NCBI GenBank assembly: GCA_905178155.1 | Contig: CAJINV010000013.1 | Span: forward strand, 3,034,158 to 3,098,157 | Direction of reading: 5' to 3' | Length of the DNA stretch: 64,000 nt | DNA from: Amoebophrya sp. A120 | Lineage: Eukaryota; Sar; Dinophyceae; Syndiniales; Amoebophryaceae | Shown: positions 11,583-23,104 of the stretch, piece by piece | Numbering within the stretch: the stretch's first letter is position 1 | How the letters are laid out: every line of letters begins with the position of its first letter | Notes under the pieces: generated by a model | Databases searched by the model: none | What the model saw: the letters and a program-made list of their open reading frames with translations, nothing else | What the model was told of the DNA's origin: nothing | Made by a program: the position numbers and the translations under genes

Positions 11583-14500
11583 ATGTCGACCACTCTACTA
11601 CGGCAACAGCAGCGTCAGCACGACGACATGGAGGCGGAGATTTTCGAGGATATGTGCTCCATGACGATGACGAGTACTTCCTTGAATCTGGCCGAGAAGG
11701 GTTTTGACATTGACAAACTCGCGAACCAGGCTTTTTTTGAAGAGGACCTCCCGGGTTTCGCCCACTTTGACGTCGTGGAGCATGACCAGCACGGGACGAA
11801 CACTATCAACGACTCGAGCTCGCTATGCATTGCAAATATGTCTGGGTCTGGAAGTCGATAACTTGTGATGCTGTCTTTGGATTCCAAAAAAATCTGTATT
11901 GCATGACTAGCAAGAGGAGTCCAGTTTGTGCCACGCGGGAAGGGCGTTTCTCATGCAGAATAGGCATCAGGAAGCCCCCTAAAAATCAGTGACGCTAGTA
12001 GGGCATGCATTACAGGCGTCGCGGGTCATGCAAAATATGCATGACAAACCTTTGGCAATCTTCCAGAGCCAGACGTATTTGCATTTCATACTCGCCCAAC
12101 CGCTACATCTACAACGAGGCGGAACTGCAGAGAGAGCAGGAAAGACGAATGCGGCAGCAACAAAATATTAACCATCAAAGCCAGAACAACCAGCAGGTGA
12201 ACAACAACTATTCCCAATCGACAAACAACTTCAGTCTAAACATGGCAAATCGACAGCAAGAATCACTTATCAAATGTAAAAGTGTCTAGGTCTGGAAGAA
12301 TGCAACTTGTCATGCTGTCTTTGGATTCCAAAAAAATCTGTATTGCGTGACCAGCAACAGGAGTCCAGTTTGTGTTACGCGGAGAGGGAGTTTCTCATGC
12401 GGAATAGGCACTAGGGAGCCCTCTAAAAATCTGTGATGCTAGATCATGCATTACATGCATCATGGATCATGCAAAATCCCGAAGTCTTCCAGACCCAGAC
12501 ATTTTTGCATTTGATATCACTCTCCTTTCTGCGTGACCCGAGCTACACCCGCACGGTGTCGACCTATCCTGTGCAAAAGTATCGTACTCGTAGTAATTGC
12601 ATTTATGCATTACAAATCTCTTTCTCAAGGTAAATCAGCACTACAAATTCAATTTGTAATGCTGGGCTAATTTGTAATGCAATTTATACTAGTACGATGC
12701 TTCTGCATTTCATACGACCGCGCACCAGACGACGCTGCTGTTTAGTCAGGAAAACGAGGACGAGGAGGCGTTGTCAGGTGAAGACGAAGAGAATATGCCC
12801 GGTGGTCATAATGCAGCAGCTGTAGAGCGAGAGCAGCAGGACCATGATCTTCACAGGGACGTCTACTCTTCGGATGACGACCTTAGGCGGATTGCTGCGA
12901 AGGCCGCCCCAGAGAACAACCGGAATATAATTAACAAAACTACCAGTCCCAAATCTAGGGCAAGCCAGAGTTATGAGGGCGAGCATGGAGATTCGCTGAA
13001 GAAAACGTCAACAAACAACAGCAACACAACGCATGAGCAGGACCACTTGCAGGGGACTCAGCAGGACACACAGATCCTCAACGACACGCTTTCCTCTCTG
13101 GGACAGCTCGACAACGCAGATCGGCCGAAGAACGACAGCTGCGCAAGCGAGTACCAGGTCCGGAGTCCGCCGAGGAGTCCGAAACAGGGAGCATTAAGGA
13201 ATGACGAGGTCGGAGGTGACGTGCCGAATATCAACACCAGCCAAAAAAAGCAGCTACAGAGACCCGGGTCCGCGCCGTGCCTCCCGAGTCGGATCCGCTA
13301 TTTAGTTCAGCTACCGAACAACAAGAAGGAGAACCACGTCGCGCTGGCCAACGGGCATTTGTCGAGGAAAACGAAGGAGAACTTGAATCTCGAACCCGAA
13401 GACTACCACCGCGCGTTAGACCACAACAGCCGAGTGCACGATTTGCAGGAGTTGTTGCTGAAGCAAAACATGAAAACGTCGAAGAAATACCACGCCTTCG
13501 TGGAGATGCTGAAGGACCGGAAGAGGAACGAAGCCAGCCGGTTCCCCCGACGGTGTGACCTGATGCAGATCGAGACGTTTTTCAACCTACGCGACTACAG
13601 CAGTTCCGAAGGGCCAAACATCGACTTGGCGGACTACAACGCAAGGTTCAAGCGGGACAAGCCCGGGACGCTGCAGATGATCTTTGTTTTCTACGCGAGG
13701 CTCTACACGGTGTTGAAGAACATTGAGGAATACCAAATCCGGCTGGGGTTGAACAACTACGACAGCAGCAAGGAATCGACCTCCTTTTTCCTGCCTTACG
13801 ACATGAGCAAACACTCCTTGACACTGCGGGAGATCAAGGATTTCTGGCTGGACTTCAACCTGAAAAAGCACATCAACTGGTACAAGTGCACCCAGATCTA
13901 CCAGGCGGTGAACACGAGGCCGACTTTGGACAGTCAGAACCGGGTTGGGTTGACCCTCGAGGAATTCGTGAAGTTTTTGGTCCTGATCGCACAGGAAATT
14001 TACCGATTTCAAATCGTCAAGCCGCACAAACGGGTGCAGACCTTGGTTTCCTTTTTGAACCTCCACAGGTGGGACAGCGTGAAATCCCATTTGCGGAACT
14101 GTTTCCGGTATGCATTGCAAATATGTCTGGGTCTGGAAGAGTCAAAACTTGTGATGCGCATTTCACAACACATGAAAATCTCTCATGCACAGGCAGCAAA
14201 AATTTCCCACCTTCTGTCACCAAAATGGGGCATTCGTGATGCGGATTCGGCATTGCGGAAGCTTCTCGAAAGCTGTGATGCTAGAACTCGTCCCATGCCA
14301 GACCTTCTGTGCCATGCAAAAGCAGCATTACTCGTCCAGACCCAGACATATTTGCATTTGATATCCGGGACCACCACCTGCAGAAGTACGATGAGTTGAC
14401 GGATTATGGAAGTGTCAGAATCGGAATTGACAAAATCGAAAAATTTGCGATGCATAAAATCGATACCAGTTGGAGCCTCAGTTTGTAACTGGCGCATGAC

Positions 14501-17500
14501 AAATTTCGGGAGCACCCAAATCCAGTCTGTCATGCTGTTTGGGCAAAGAAGACTCCTCCTTTCGTGCTACTCTGGCAGCGCATTTTATACCTCTAAACAG
14601 GCTTACAATCGGTCTCATTTCTTTGCCTGCTCCCCAATGCAGTCCTTACGTGCCCTACAATTTATGCATCACAAGTAGTTTTTCGATTTTGTCGATTTCG
14701 ATCCTGGCACTCCCATACGGATTTTGCGGTCGTGGCGAAGCGGTTGTGGTTGTTAACGAAAGCGGCGAAGATATCGAAGAAAAAAAGTTCGTCACGATCA
14801 CTCATGCGCATTCTTGCAATACAAAATTGTTTGTCATGCGTAAAAATGCATCACAGCCAAACTTCATTAGGGATTTCCCTAGTGTTTCTGCAATACAAGG
14901 AAAGTTTGTGATGCTGAGAAAATTTGTAATGCAAAGCCTGCAAGTTAGTGACTGTGACAAACTTTTTTCTCTCCATAGAAGACGACACCAAAGTTTGACG
15001 ACGTGAAGATGTTCGACAAGCAGAATGGAATTGACGTGAAACGGTTCGGGCTATCAAACGTAAATATGTCTGGGTCTGGAAGAGTGCATGCTTGTCATGC
15101 TTGTCTGGCATGACTCTCAAATCTGTCATGCACGTTACCCAAGAGCGCTACTTTTCTGTCATGCAGAAACGCAGTTTGTCGCGCCGAATAGGCAACACCT
15201 AGAAGCTCAGAAACTTGTCATGCTAAGCCAGCACTTGTGGCCTCCTCCTCATGATACGCCACCGAGCATCACAAGTTTCCAGACCCAGACATATTTGCAT
15301 TTGATACGGGCTGCACAAGTATCTGTGGTTAAATGTGGAGAAATATCAAATGTAAAAATGTCTGGGTCTGGAAGATTGCGAGACTTGTCGTGCATATTTC
15401 GGATCACGCAAATGGCGTCTGATGTAGGCAAAAGCATCACAGGTTTTGAGCACGCCTCATGATGCCTGTCCCGCATGAGAAACTTCCTACTTGCTTGCCA
15501 AGAAATGGACAGCTTCTGGTGCGCATGCAACACAACTTTTTGTGTGTTCCAGAGTTTGCATCACAAGTTCCAACCCTTCCAGACCCAGACACTTTTACAT
15601 TTGATAAGAAAGAGTGGGTGAAGTTCACGGAGCAGAATAGCTACGCCAACGGAATTAACATGCCGCGGTTCGACTACGCGAACGCGAAATCTTTCAACTG
15701 CTCGGTGCTGCCGTTTCTGGACTGCGGGATCATCTCGATCGGAGAGACGAAGCACTTCAAAATCAAGGTGAAAAACCTCTGCAACCACAAGGCGTCCTTC
15801 AAAATGGAGCCGGATTACCACAACTGTCCGACCTTCGTGTCTGTGACGTACCAGTGTCCGCGAGGGGGCGTGGCGCAGGGCGGCTTCATCGAGGGCGTGG
15901 TCAAGGTCGCGCCGGATTTCGTCAAGGAAGCGGTCGGCAGCTTGGTGGTGTGGCAGAAGTCCAGTGCTGGGGAGTAGGATAGTGTTTCTGTTTGATAATT
16001 TTTTTTTAGTTCCGACGTTCTTTCGCCATGAAGTAGATCGATGTGCCGTGGTGGTCTCGGCAGGAATACATCAAGTTTGCAAGAAAACCTCCAAAGTGAA
16101 AAAGTCTGGACCTCTTCAATCTCACTGTCAGGTTCCGCGAGGCCCGCATTCCACTGTACGTGAAAGCCGTCGACATGGAGATGTGGCATGAAGGGGATCC
16201 GTACCCGTCGAAGTATCACACGCAAATCGGCACCGAAATACCCGCGACCGACGACAAGCTCCGGACGAATTGCCTCCCGGCGACCATCCCGCCCGCGTTC
16301 CACCGCGCGGACACGAATGCGGTGAAAATGCGACGGGAAATAAAATTTTCTTTGAACAAAAAGATTTGCCGCAACGACGACATCCTCCCGAAAGACGGGG
16401 CCAAGCCGGACAAGAAGGTCTACTCGAAGCAGAAAGTAACGAAGCTGCAGCAGAAGCCGGCGAACCGGGCGAGCGTCACGATGGGAAACTTGGGCGTGAG
16501 GACGGAATTCAAGATGCAGACGGAAATGGGCACGTTTTTGGACAACGAACCGGTGAACGCACAGAACTTCGGGGGGATAAGAAATAGCACGCGGCCGAGC
16601 ACGGCGGGAGGGGTTGGGAGTAGCGGAAGCACTGCAGCTGCCTCTCCTGCTGGGATGAGGCAGCTGCCTCTCCGGACACTGCAACGACCGCAGTCCAGCG
16701 CTGGGATGATGACGATGAACGAACAGGCCCGGTTCGACAACCTGAATCGCATCCAGGCCGCCACTATCAAATGTTAAAATGTCTGCGTCTGGAAACTTGT
16801 GATGCTGCGTTGGGAATAGTGAATGCTCTGTAATGCACAGCCAAGCATGAGAAATCAAATATCTGCGCTTCTTTGTGTGGCGTTTTTCGCATGACAAACT
16901 GCGTTTCTGCATGACAGGCAAAGGGGTCTCTTCTTGGACACGCATCACAAACTTTTTGGTCATCCCAGACAAGCATGACAAATCTTGCATTCTTCCAGAG
17001 CCAGACAATTTTGCATTTGATAGCCACGTCAGTGCCGCGGGTTGTCGGCCCGAAGCGGAGGTTTCTGGGATTTTCGCAGGAAGAATTAGAAGAGAAGCAC
17101 AACACGCGGGAGAGGATCGAGAAGCAACGACAAAACCAGAAGGCCACAGGCGTGATCAGCGGAAAACGGATCAAGCACTGCCGACCCGAGGACCCGACCC
17201 TGTTCGGAACGGCTTTCGAGCTGGACACCGAACTCCGAGATAGCGATGAGGAGCCTTTTGCGGAAGAGGAGAAAAAGCCGCCAAGTAGAATGAACGCTTG
17301 GTCGTCGGTGCCGCTTCTGCGGTTGACGAAATCGGACGCTTTAGAGAAGGAGCAGTACTTGAAACAGCGAAGACACGACTCAACGATTTCCAGGAACCGG
17401 CTGCGCAACCGGCAGATCGTGCAAAACTCCAAATTTTACAACTCGATGGACACGGCGATCAACGGGGAGCAGCAAACGTTGTCGACTGTCAATCTAGCTG

Positions 17501-18712
17501 CGGGAGAAATGATGAATACAACCTCCAATGCAGGAATAAAGAACAACGACCCTCATCAAGTGGATGACAAAAATTTCGCATGGAAAAAATCAATCCCGAC
17601 GAAGGAGGAGCAGCAAGTCCGGGAAATCTTGACGGCAAATAGCAGGCCACAAAAAGTGTTGCACTACCCGGAACTGAAATTGTCAAATAGCAGTTTGACC
17701 TCGTCTTCGGGGGAGCAGCAGCAGCAGCGAAACAAGCAGCAAGCAGGAGGTAACTACAAGCAAGGAGGAGATTCATCGTCCGTGCATCAGTTTTACCCGG
17801 AGCAACAAGTAGACGATGATAACGACGAGCAGGCCCTTGCTGAGCAGGCTGCAGCACAGGGCACGAAGATACAACGACATGTTGGGCAAGTAGATCACGC
17901 AATGAAACTACAAAACCAGAAGCAAAAACCACCAGGGACTCAGCCTCCAAAGCGGCTCATTCTCGGGGAGGCGAGTGTTGTATCAAATGTAAAAATGTCT
18001 GGGTCTGGAAGAGTCATGCTGTTTTTGCATGACACAGAAGGTCTGGCATGGAAGCTCTAGCATTACAGGTTTCGAGAAGCTTCCGCAATGCCGAATCCGC
18101 ATGACAAATCCCCCACTTTGGTGACAGAAAGTGGGCAGCTTTTGCTACCCATGCATGAGAGATTTTTCTGCGTTCTGAAATGTGCATCACAAGTTCGGAT
18201 TCTTCCAGACCCAGACATTTTTACATTTGATATGTTGCGACGCCGGACGATGAGCAATCGCGGGAAGAACTGTTTTATCAAATGTAAAAATGTCTGGGTC
18301 TGGGAGCTTGTCATGCTGGGTAGCGTCTCATGATGAGGCTACAAATGCTGGCTCAGCATGACAAGTTTCTGAGCTCCTAGCTGTTGCCTATTCTGCATGA
18401 CAAACTGCGCTTCTGCATCACAGAAAAACGCAGCTCTTGGGTAACGTGCATGACAGATTTAAGAGTCATGCCAGAGAAGCATGACAAACATGAATTCTTC
18501 CAGACCCAGACATTTTTGCATTTGATATGTTTTCGCAGAAGTTTCTGTGCGGGCCGGGCGCGGGACCAGCGGGGGGAGTTTCTTCCGGGCAGCTCGGCGG
18601 CTTTGGAATGAACAAAAAAGTGGTGCAGTGTATGGAATGGGGAACTTTTATTTTTTCGGGATTATGGATTTGCGATCTCACTCTTTGTTGTGCAGCCGTA
18701 GTTCATACATGA
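11583..18712 (+). CDS. 1,412-aa protein with ASH/MSP-like beta-sandwich, possibly flagellar
   Basis: Thirteen exons: 11583-11823, 12096-12267, 12522-12581, 12695-14108, 14369-14404, 14723-14771, 14983-15051, 15312-15343, 15612-15973, 16132-16764, 17028-17980, 18238-18275, 18533-18712. Eleven of the twelve introns are introner elements; 15974-16131 is GT...AG. All phases agree and the sum is an exact multiple of three. N-terminal third is acidic and disordered with Asn/Gln runs. A folded region of about 250 residues follows (YHAFVEMLKDRKRNE..., WLDFNLKKHINWYKC). Then an Ig-like segment (FLDCGIISIGETKHFKIKVK ... FVSVTYQC ... IPLYVKA) resembles the ASH/MSP domain found in ciliary and centrosomal proteins. 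C-terminal part is Gln-rich and basic. A flagellar role is inferred from that domain only. Confidence 0.8.
11824..12090 (+). mobile_element. Introner element, family A
   Basis: 267 bp. Target repeat CTCGC at 11819-11823 and 12091-12095. The 5' arm has the variant TATGCATTGCAAATATGTCT. Joins Ser-Ser-Ser-Pro-Asn-Arg in frame. Confidence 0.92.
12268..12516 (+). mobile_element. Introner element, family A
   Basis: 249 bp. Target repeat TCACT at 12263-12267 and 12517-12521. Interior is nearly the same as the copy 180 bp upstream (11824), same orientation, suggesting a recent local spread. Joins Glu-Ser-Leu-Ser-Phe. Confidence 0.92.
12582..12690. mobile_element. Short introner-like element, family E
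   Basis: 109 bp, the shortest here. Inverted arms run TCGTACTCGTAGTAATTGCA against TGCAATTTATACTAGTACGA, overlapping the exon. A 4-bp repeat AGTA (12578-12581, 12691-12694) gives the only placement I found that restores the frame (Gln-Lys-Tyr-Asp-Ala). The boundaries are less certain than for the other elements. Confidence 0.65.
14109..14363 (+). mobile_element. Introner element, family A
   Basis: 255 bp. Target repeat TCCGG at 14104-14108 and 14364-14368. Interior is the reverse complement of the copy at 17981 in the same gene. Joins Cys-Phe-Arg-Asp-His. Confidence 0.92.
14405..14717. mobile_element. Introner element, family F (single copy)
   Basis: 313 bp. Inverted arms of about 50 bp, beginning TATGGAAGTGTCAGAATCGG and ending CCTGGCACTCCCATA, are the longest in the window. 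Target repeat CGGAT at 14400-14404 and 14718-14722. Interior is unrelated to families A-D. Leaves a 36-nt exon upstream. Confidence 0.9.
14772..14977. mobile_element. Introner element, family G (single copy)
   Basis: 206 bp. Arms TATCGAAGAAAAAAAGTTCG and complementary ...ACTTTTTTCTCTCCATA, about 31 bp. Target repeat GAAGA at 14767-14771 and 14978-14982. Joins Ala-Ala-Lys-Thr-Thr in frame. Confidence 0.9.
15052..15306 (+). mobile_element. Introner element, family A
   Basis: 255 bp. Target repeat CGGGC at 15047-15051 and 15307-15311. Interior is the reverse complement of the 18276 copy. Only 32 coding bases separate it from the next element. Confidence 0.92.
15344..15606 (-). mobile_element. 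Introner element, family A
   Basis: 263 bp. Target repeat AGAAA at 15339-15343 and 15607-15611. Joins Val-Glu-Lys-Glu-Trp. Opposite orientation to its neighbour at 15052. Confidence 0.92.
16765..17022 (-). mobile_element. Introner element, family A
   Basis: 258 bp. Target repeat GCCAC at 16760-16764 and 17023-17027. Interior resembles the copies at 10029 and 18276. Joins Gln-Ala-Ala-Thr-Ser. Confidence 0.92.
17981..18232 (-). mobile_element. Introner element, family A
   Basis: 252 bp. Arms of about 30 bp appear perfectly complementary. Target repeat TGTTG at 17976-17980 and 18233-18237. Joins Ala-Ser-Val-Ala-Thr. Confidence 0.93.
18276..18527 (-). mobile_element. Introner element, family A
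   Basis: 252 bp. Target repeat TGTTT at 18271-18275 and 18528-18532. A 38-nt exon separates it from the element at 17981. Joins Glu-Leu-Phe-Ser-Gln. Confidence 0.92.
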
Positions 18713-19950
18713 CATGACAAGGTACGGCAAATCGATTCTGTATGTCATGTGCAGTCGGGAGGCTCAGAGTCAGAAGCAGACGAAGACACCCCTGTCAGCA
18801 TGCTCTAGTCGCCGAGTGAGTTCTGCAATGCAAGATCGCAAATCCCGGATTTCCGTGTTTTTTCGTTTGCACACAGCTTCTCCGGCCGGAAGATTCGTCG
18901 TACATATCCGCATGAGAGGTGGGGCGCCGGCATAATGCGAAAAGCGCAAGAAGAACTTGTACAAGTTTATTTCTATCTTTGTTCGGTTTCATCTTTTTAT
19001 TCACACATATTTACAGTACGCCAGCCAGCTCTAGCGCTAATCAAGTAAACTCTTTTTTGTGACAAATCAGTGCTGATGAATGTATACATAGAGGAACACT
19101 TCTGTAATTTGAACTTCAGCTCAGGCTTACGCTTACACCTTTTTGTTTCCTTTTTCTGTCAGCCATTTGGCATCATCATGCTGCATGCAACGTGCAAGGC
19201 CGAGCTTGGCGGTCTTTCCACTGGGGATGCATTGCCTTCGCATGATTGACAGCGACAAGACGCTTCTTTCGGTTGTTTCGGCTTGTAAAAATGCAGCGGG
19301 TTAACTATTGGTGGCGCCACTCAGACTGCAAGTTTATTTTTACTGTAGAATTTTGGACAACATCAAAAAGATAGATCTAAAAGTGCCGAGGCACGCGCAA
19401 ATGCAGGGTTGGAAAGAGCTCAGGGTTCTTGAAGATCGATGTTTTTGTACATGTCCAAAGGGAACAAGATCAAGATCACGGACAGATCCACCTCTACTTA
19501 TCGAGTAAGTAGCAGGACCCGCGCGCCTGTCTACAGGCAGAGGCAGACGACCCGTTCCTAAGACTGGCACAAGATCTAGTTTTGGACCGCCTATCAGGAT
19601 CCACGTCAGATCAGTATCTCTGTCTTGCCTAGTTAGTAGCAGAATTTGCACGGTTTGCGGAGAACAAAAGGTCGGTAGTAGCGGTGCTCTACTGCGGAAA
19701 CAAGTGTTATTCCAATCAGCGAAAGCGAAATAAAGAAGAAGAAAGCTATGATTGAATGTTTTTTTGTCCTGAAGAAGTACCATCAAAATCCACATTACCA
19801 CCGCAATATGAGAACACGACGTTACCGCTTCAGTTTTTCTAGAATCTAGCCAGCCTAAGACTCTATGTATCAGCAGAAATCAGCCACTTATACTTCGTGA
19901 TCTTCTCGTCCTGTCGTGTCAGAAAGTAATCCCGACGCATTGAAGGAGCA
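18713..19950. other. Intergenic, no gene seen
   Basis: About 1.2 kb. A 153-codon minus-strand frame (19340-19801) has no domain and unconvincing composition. No structured RNA recognised. Confidence 0.5.
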
Positions 19951-20928
19951 ATGACGCGGTTATTTTCTAGCCCCTCCTGCGCAATAAGAGCCGGACCGGC
20001 TTTTTTCTTGACTGTACTACTTTTATTTTCCAGCGACAGTGGCACTTCTGTTCGTTCGGTCCGCATGGTGATCAACGGGCCGGTCGGCGGACAAGCGCGA
20101 GATTTTCTTCAGCCGCCAGGAAACCCTCCTCCGCAGCAACAAGACATGGGCGACGCCGCTTTGCGCGGGGAGTTACAACAGCAATTCTCGACGCCCGGCG
20201 GCAGCACGACCAGCGGGGATCTTCATCGTGGCAGGACGACGATTCTGAGGCCGATGACTGTGACCGACACTTCATCCTCCGAGTTGTTTAATCAGAATTC
20301 GTGTTGCCTGCTTTTCAAGTCGGATGTGACCGATTGCATTCCCGACCAGCGTGCGACGTGGCTGCAGACGCTAGGCATCGAGCCCGACACGGACATTGCC
20401 TTCGGGCCGGACCATGAAGGCAACGAGCGTGGCTGCCAGATGGCGAAAGCCTGCATGGCGCAGGCGTTTCGCTTTGCCCCGACGCTCTCGGCAGGCACGT
20501 TTTGCGTTGCGGCGATGTGTCATTCGGATCAGGCATATGGTGCCGCCACGGCGGTACTATATCCGAGTCTGGTGTTGAGTAGCCTCTCCGGAGCCATGTC
20601 GTTTTACACCGCGTGCGCCTGCTGCTCGCTGCGGTGCGTGTATTACCAGTGCTTACAGATACAGCCCGACCAACGGGTGGTCGTGAGTGAGGCAGACTGT
20701 GTCTGTTGCGAGGGTCTCTGCGTGCTAAAGAGCGGACACTGCCTGCCGCGGTTGCAGCGGGCCATCGAGATTCCCTTGTACGGGCGACGACCGGTGCCGC
20801 TTTTGACCCGGAGCGACATACATAGAAGCGACATACATGTCGGAGCACGCTCGGCCTCCCTTTCTCCAGCAACGGATTGGTCCACACCGTTCCCGCCCTT
20901 TCTGAGTCCGCGCGATGGGGGGCCGTAG
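19951..20928 (+). CDS. Cys-rich membrane or secreted protein, function unknown
   Basis: Uninterrupted 325-codon frame. A hydrophobic N-terminus (about residues 12-32, FFLTVLLLFSS) could be a signal peptide or anchor. A Pro/Gln-rich linker follows, then a Cys-rich region (CCLLFKSDVTDC, GCQMAKACMAQAF, TFCVAAMC) and a second hydrophobic stretch (LYPSLVLSSLSGAMSFY) running into a Cys cluster (ACACCSLRCVYYQC). The C-terminal tail is basic with a short tandem RSDIH repeat. Coding composition is GC-richer than the flanks, and the mirror frame on the minus strand lacks these features. No family recognised. Confidence 0.6.
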   Translation: MTRLFSSPSCAIRAGPAFFLTVLLLFSSDSGTSVRSVRMVINGPVGGQARDFLQPPGNPPPQQQDMGDAALRGELQQQFSTPGGSTTSGDLHRGRTTILRPMTVTDTSSSELFNQNSCCLLFKSDVTDCIPDQRATWLQTLGIEPDTDIAFGPDHEGNERGCQMAKACMAQAFRFAPTLSAGTFCVAAMCHSDQAYGAATAVLYPSLVLSSLSGAMSFYTACACCSLRCVYYQCLQIQPDQRVVVSEADCVCCEGLCVLKSGHCLPRLQRAIEIPLYGRRPVPLLTRSDIHRSDIHVGARSASLSPATDWSTPFPPFLSPRDGGP

Positions 20929-22230
20929 CAGAGGACGCCTAGAAAATATATCAATGAATTACTTACGATCCAAGTGTAACTACCTTGTTTGCCAAGGGCG
21001 GGTTGCAGTGGGACACCATACATAGTCGTGACCGAGGACATATGGGAGTCGCCGTCGGGTTCAAACGTATGAAATAAGAAGACTACATCAAGAATCACGT
21101 ATAAAAGGCATGTTCTTGTTTGACTTTGACCCGCACGACCAGGAGGTCCAAAGTCAATCACATCATCAGGCTCGCGCTCATCGCATTTTGAGCAGACCAG
21201 GTCCACGTGACACGATAGATACTTAGCGACTTTTTGAGGTGCCTCTGGAGATCGAGCTGTTTCTCAAATTTTGAAAATCAGGTTCTGTACTTTTTACCGA
21301 GAACGAAGCTGGCCACTGTAGTTTGTAAAAGGCGTTTTTGTTATTACATTTCGATTTCAGTTGTAGCAAAAACTGAAACCAGTAATTTTGTCTGTATCGC
21401 CATCGCGTCAGCAGGGTCAGCTATGACTTTTGGTACCTGTGCTCTGCTCTGCAAATCATGCGAAAGGCAAACATTCAGACTCTCTCCCTTGACGGCCCTT
21501 TCAGATTTGATTTATTGTTTCGCTACCTCTTTGACTTTTTCTTTGATCTATCATGAACTGCATGACCTAGGAGTAGGTTGTCCTCGTCTGCACTCACTCA
21601 TCGCATATCGACGAGAAGTGTTCTTGAGCTGATTATAACACAGCACTACATCTTTCGCTGTGCATCGTCCGCCCACCCACCGCAGCGTTCGATGCTGATA
21701 TTCGTTCGCAGCTGTCTTGAAGTAGTATCCATCACCGTTGTCGGTCGTTCATCACGATTCGCTTTCATCGTACAGAGCCGAGCGACCTCCATTTCTCATT
21801 CGTTCAGCCAGTAATGTAAAGAACTCAGTTCATGATCTAGTCGAACAACTCGCAACACTTCATAGAGTGACGGGGAGTAGTCTATAGTCCAGGGCACTAG
21901 TCATTTTCTCTTCGGGACCAGATCACGACGCGGTTTTTTTTTGAACCATTTTCCTTCACAGTCAGCATCCAAGAAGCAATTCTATTCATTGATTGCCACC
22001 ACCGAAACCCAAATCTTATATACATAGCCTCAGGCGTTGCTTATTAGGTACAAACGCATAGAAACAGCCAGAAACACGAGGCCTCTTGTAGAGGTTACTC
22101 AGACGCATCCAAGAGGGCTGAGTGGAAGACAAGTAGATCGCTCGGTACAAGAGGGGGCCTTCAGTTTGACTCCGAACTTTGCGTTTATTGCGAAAACAAC
22201 ACTCGACACCTACCCAAACCCACTCGCACG
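20929..22230. other. Intergenic, no gene seen
   Basis: About 1.3 kb. Frames at 21234-21632 and 22037-22291 are short and unsupported; the latter runs into the 5' UTR of the next gene. Confidence 0.5.
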
Positions 22231-23104
22231 ATGGACATTGAGAGCCTTCGAAAAAATCCGACCGCGAATCAGCGGCGGATCGGGGAACTGAAAAAGCAGC
22301 AGAGGGACCTGTTTCGCGAACAGAGGACAGTAGCGCAGGAATGGAATAAAGCGCTGGAGCCAGGTACGGAGACTTCTAATAGGTTTGTTCTTGCGACTTC
22401 TGGATAGACTATGATGAAACCAAATGCACTACATACTTACTAACTTTTGTGAAGATGCAATCGTTTCGCACACTGAGACCACCTAAAAAACAGAGAACAA
22501 AGTGCAGACGAGTAATATCCGGCGTATGCGCGTCGCGGTGTTTCTGAGCACACAACCTGGGCAGATTGAGTACGGGCAGACGCCGCCGGATTTATCTCAG
22601 GCGTCCCGCTACAGACGAAGGACGACGCAGATTGAGCAGCTGCAGAAGCAAATAGAGGGCTGTACTGAGGAGATAAAGAGGCTGGAAAATGAAGAAAGAA
22701 AACAAAACGCCGAGAAAGCTTCCGGAACGAAGATGGGGTCGATACAAGAGTGGAATCGAGCCTACGGGATGGCCAAGAGGACGATGAGTATAAATATGGA
22801 AATTTGCCGTGACCTCGACCTGTTTGTGTTTTGCTCAGTCGAATTTTGATCATGATCTTGTTTGTGCATCGCTAAGTGTGCATGACACCGCAACGAACTG
22901 CTTTTCTCTAGCGTTTCCAGTGCCTGAGAGTTCTTCAATTTTCGAAAACAAATTAATTTTCCAGGTAAAACGGAGCGGTGGCTCTCCTACGTCAAACCGC
23001 CTTCGCAGATCATTTCTGGGGCGGAGAGCAAGGACGGAACAGTAAAGTTTCCGGGAAGCTTGAGCCAGGCGCTGCCGATGCGACGCGGGATGCTGACAGA
23101 TTGA
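22231..23104 (+). CDS. Small coiled-coil protein, function unknown
   Basis: Three exons (22231-22363, 22494-22787, 22965-23104) with GT...AG introns give 188 residues. N-terminal helix is charged (RRIGELKKQQRDLFREQRTV). A coiled coil follows around residues 85-125 (QIEQLQKQIEGCTEEIKRLE). The C-terminus is KTERWLSYVKPPSQIISGAE and ends MLTD. The joins rebuild Glu-Pro-Glu-Asn and Met-Ser-Lys-Thr. Probably part of a complex; no family recognised. Confidence 0.7.

Noticed and set aside
14109-18527. CRISPR-like array (regularly spaced similar repeats)
   Set aside because: The repeated units are inverted pairs with target duplications inside a coding frame, not direct repeats with unique spacers.
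19340-19801. 153-codon minus-strand frame
   Set aside because: No domain, no coding-like bias compared with real exons nearby.
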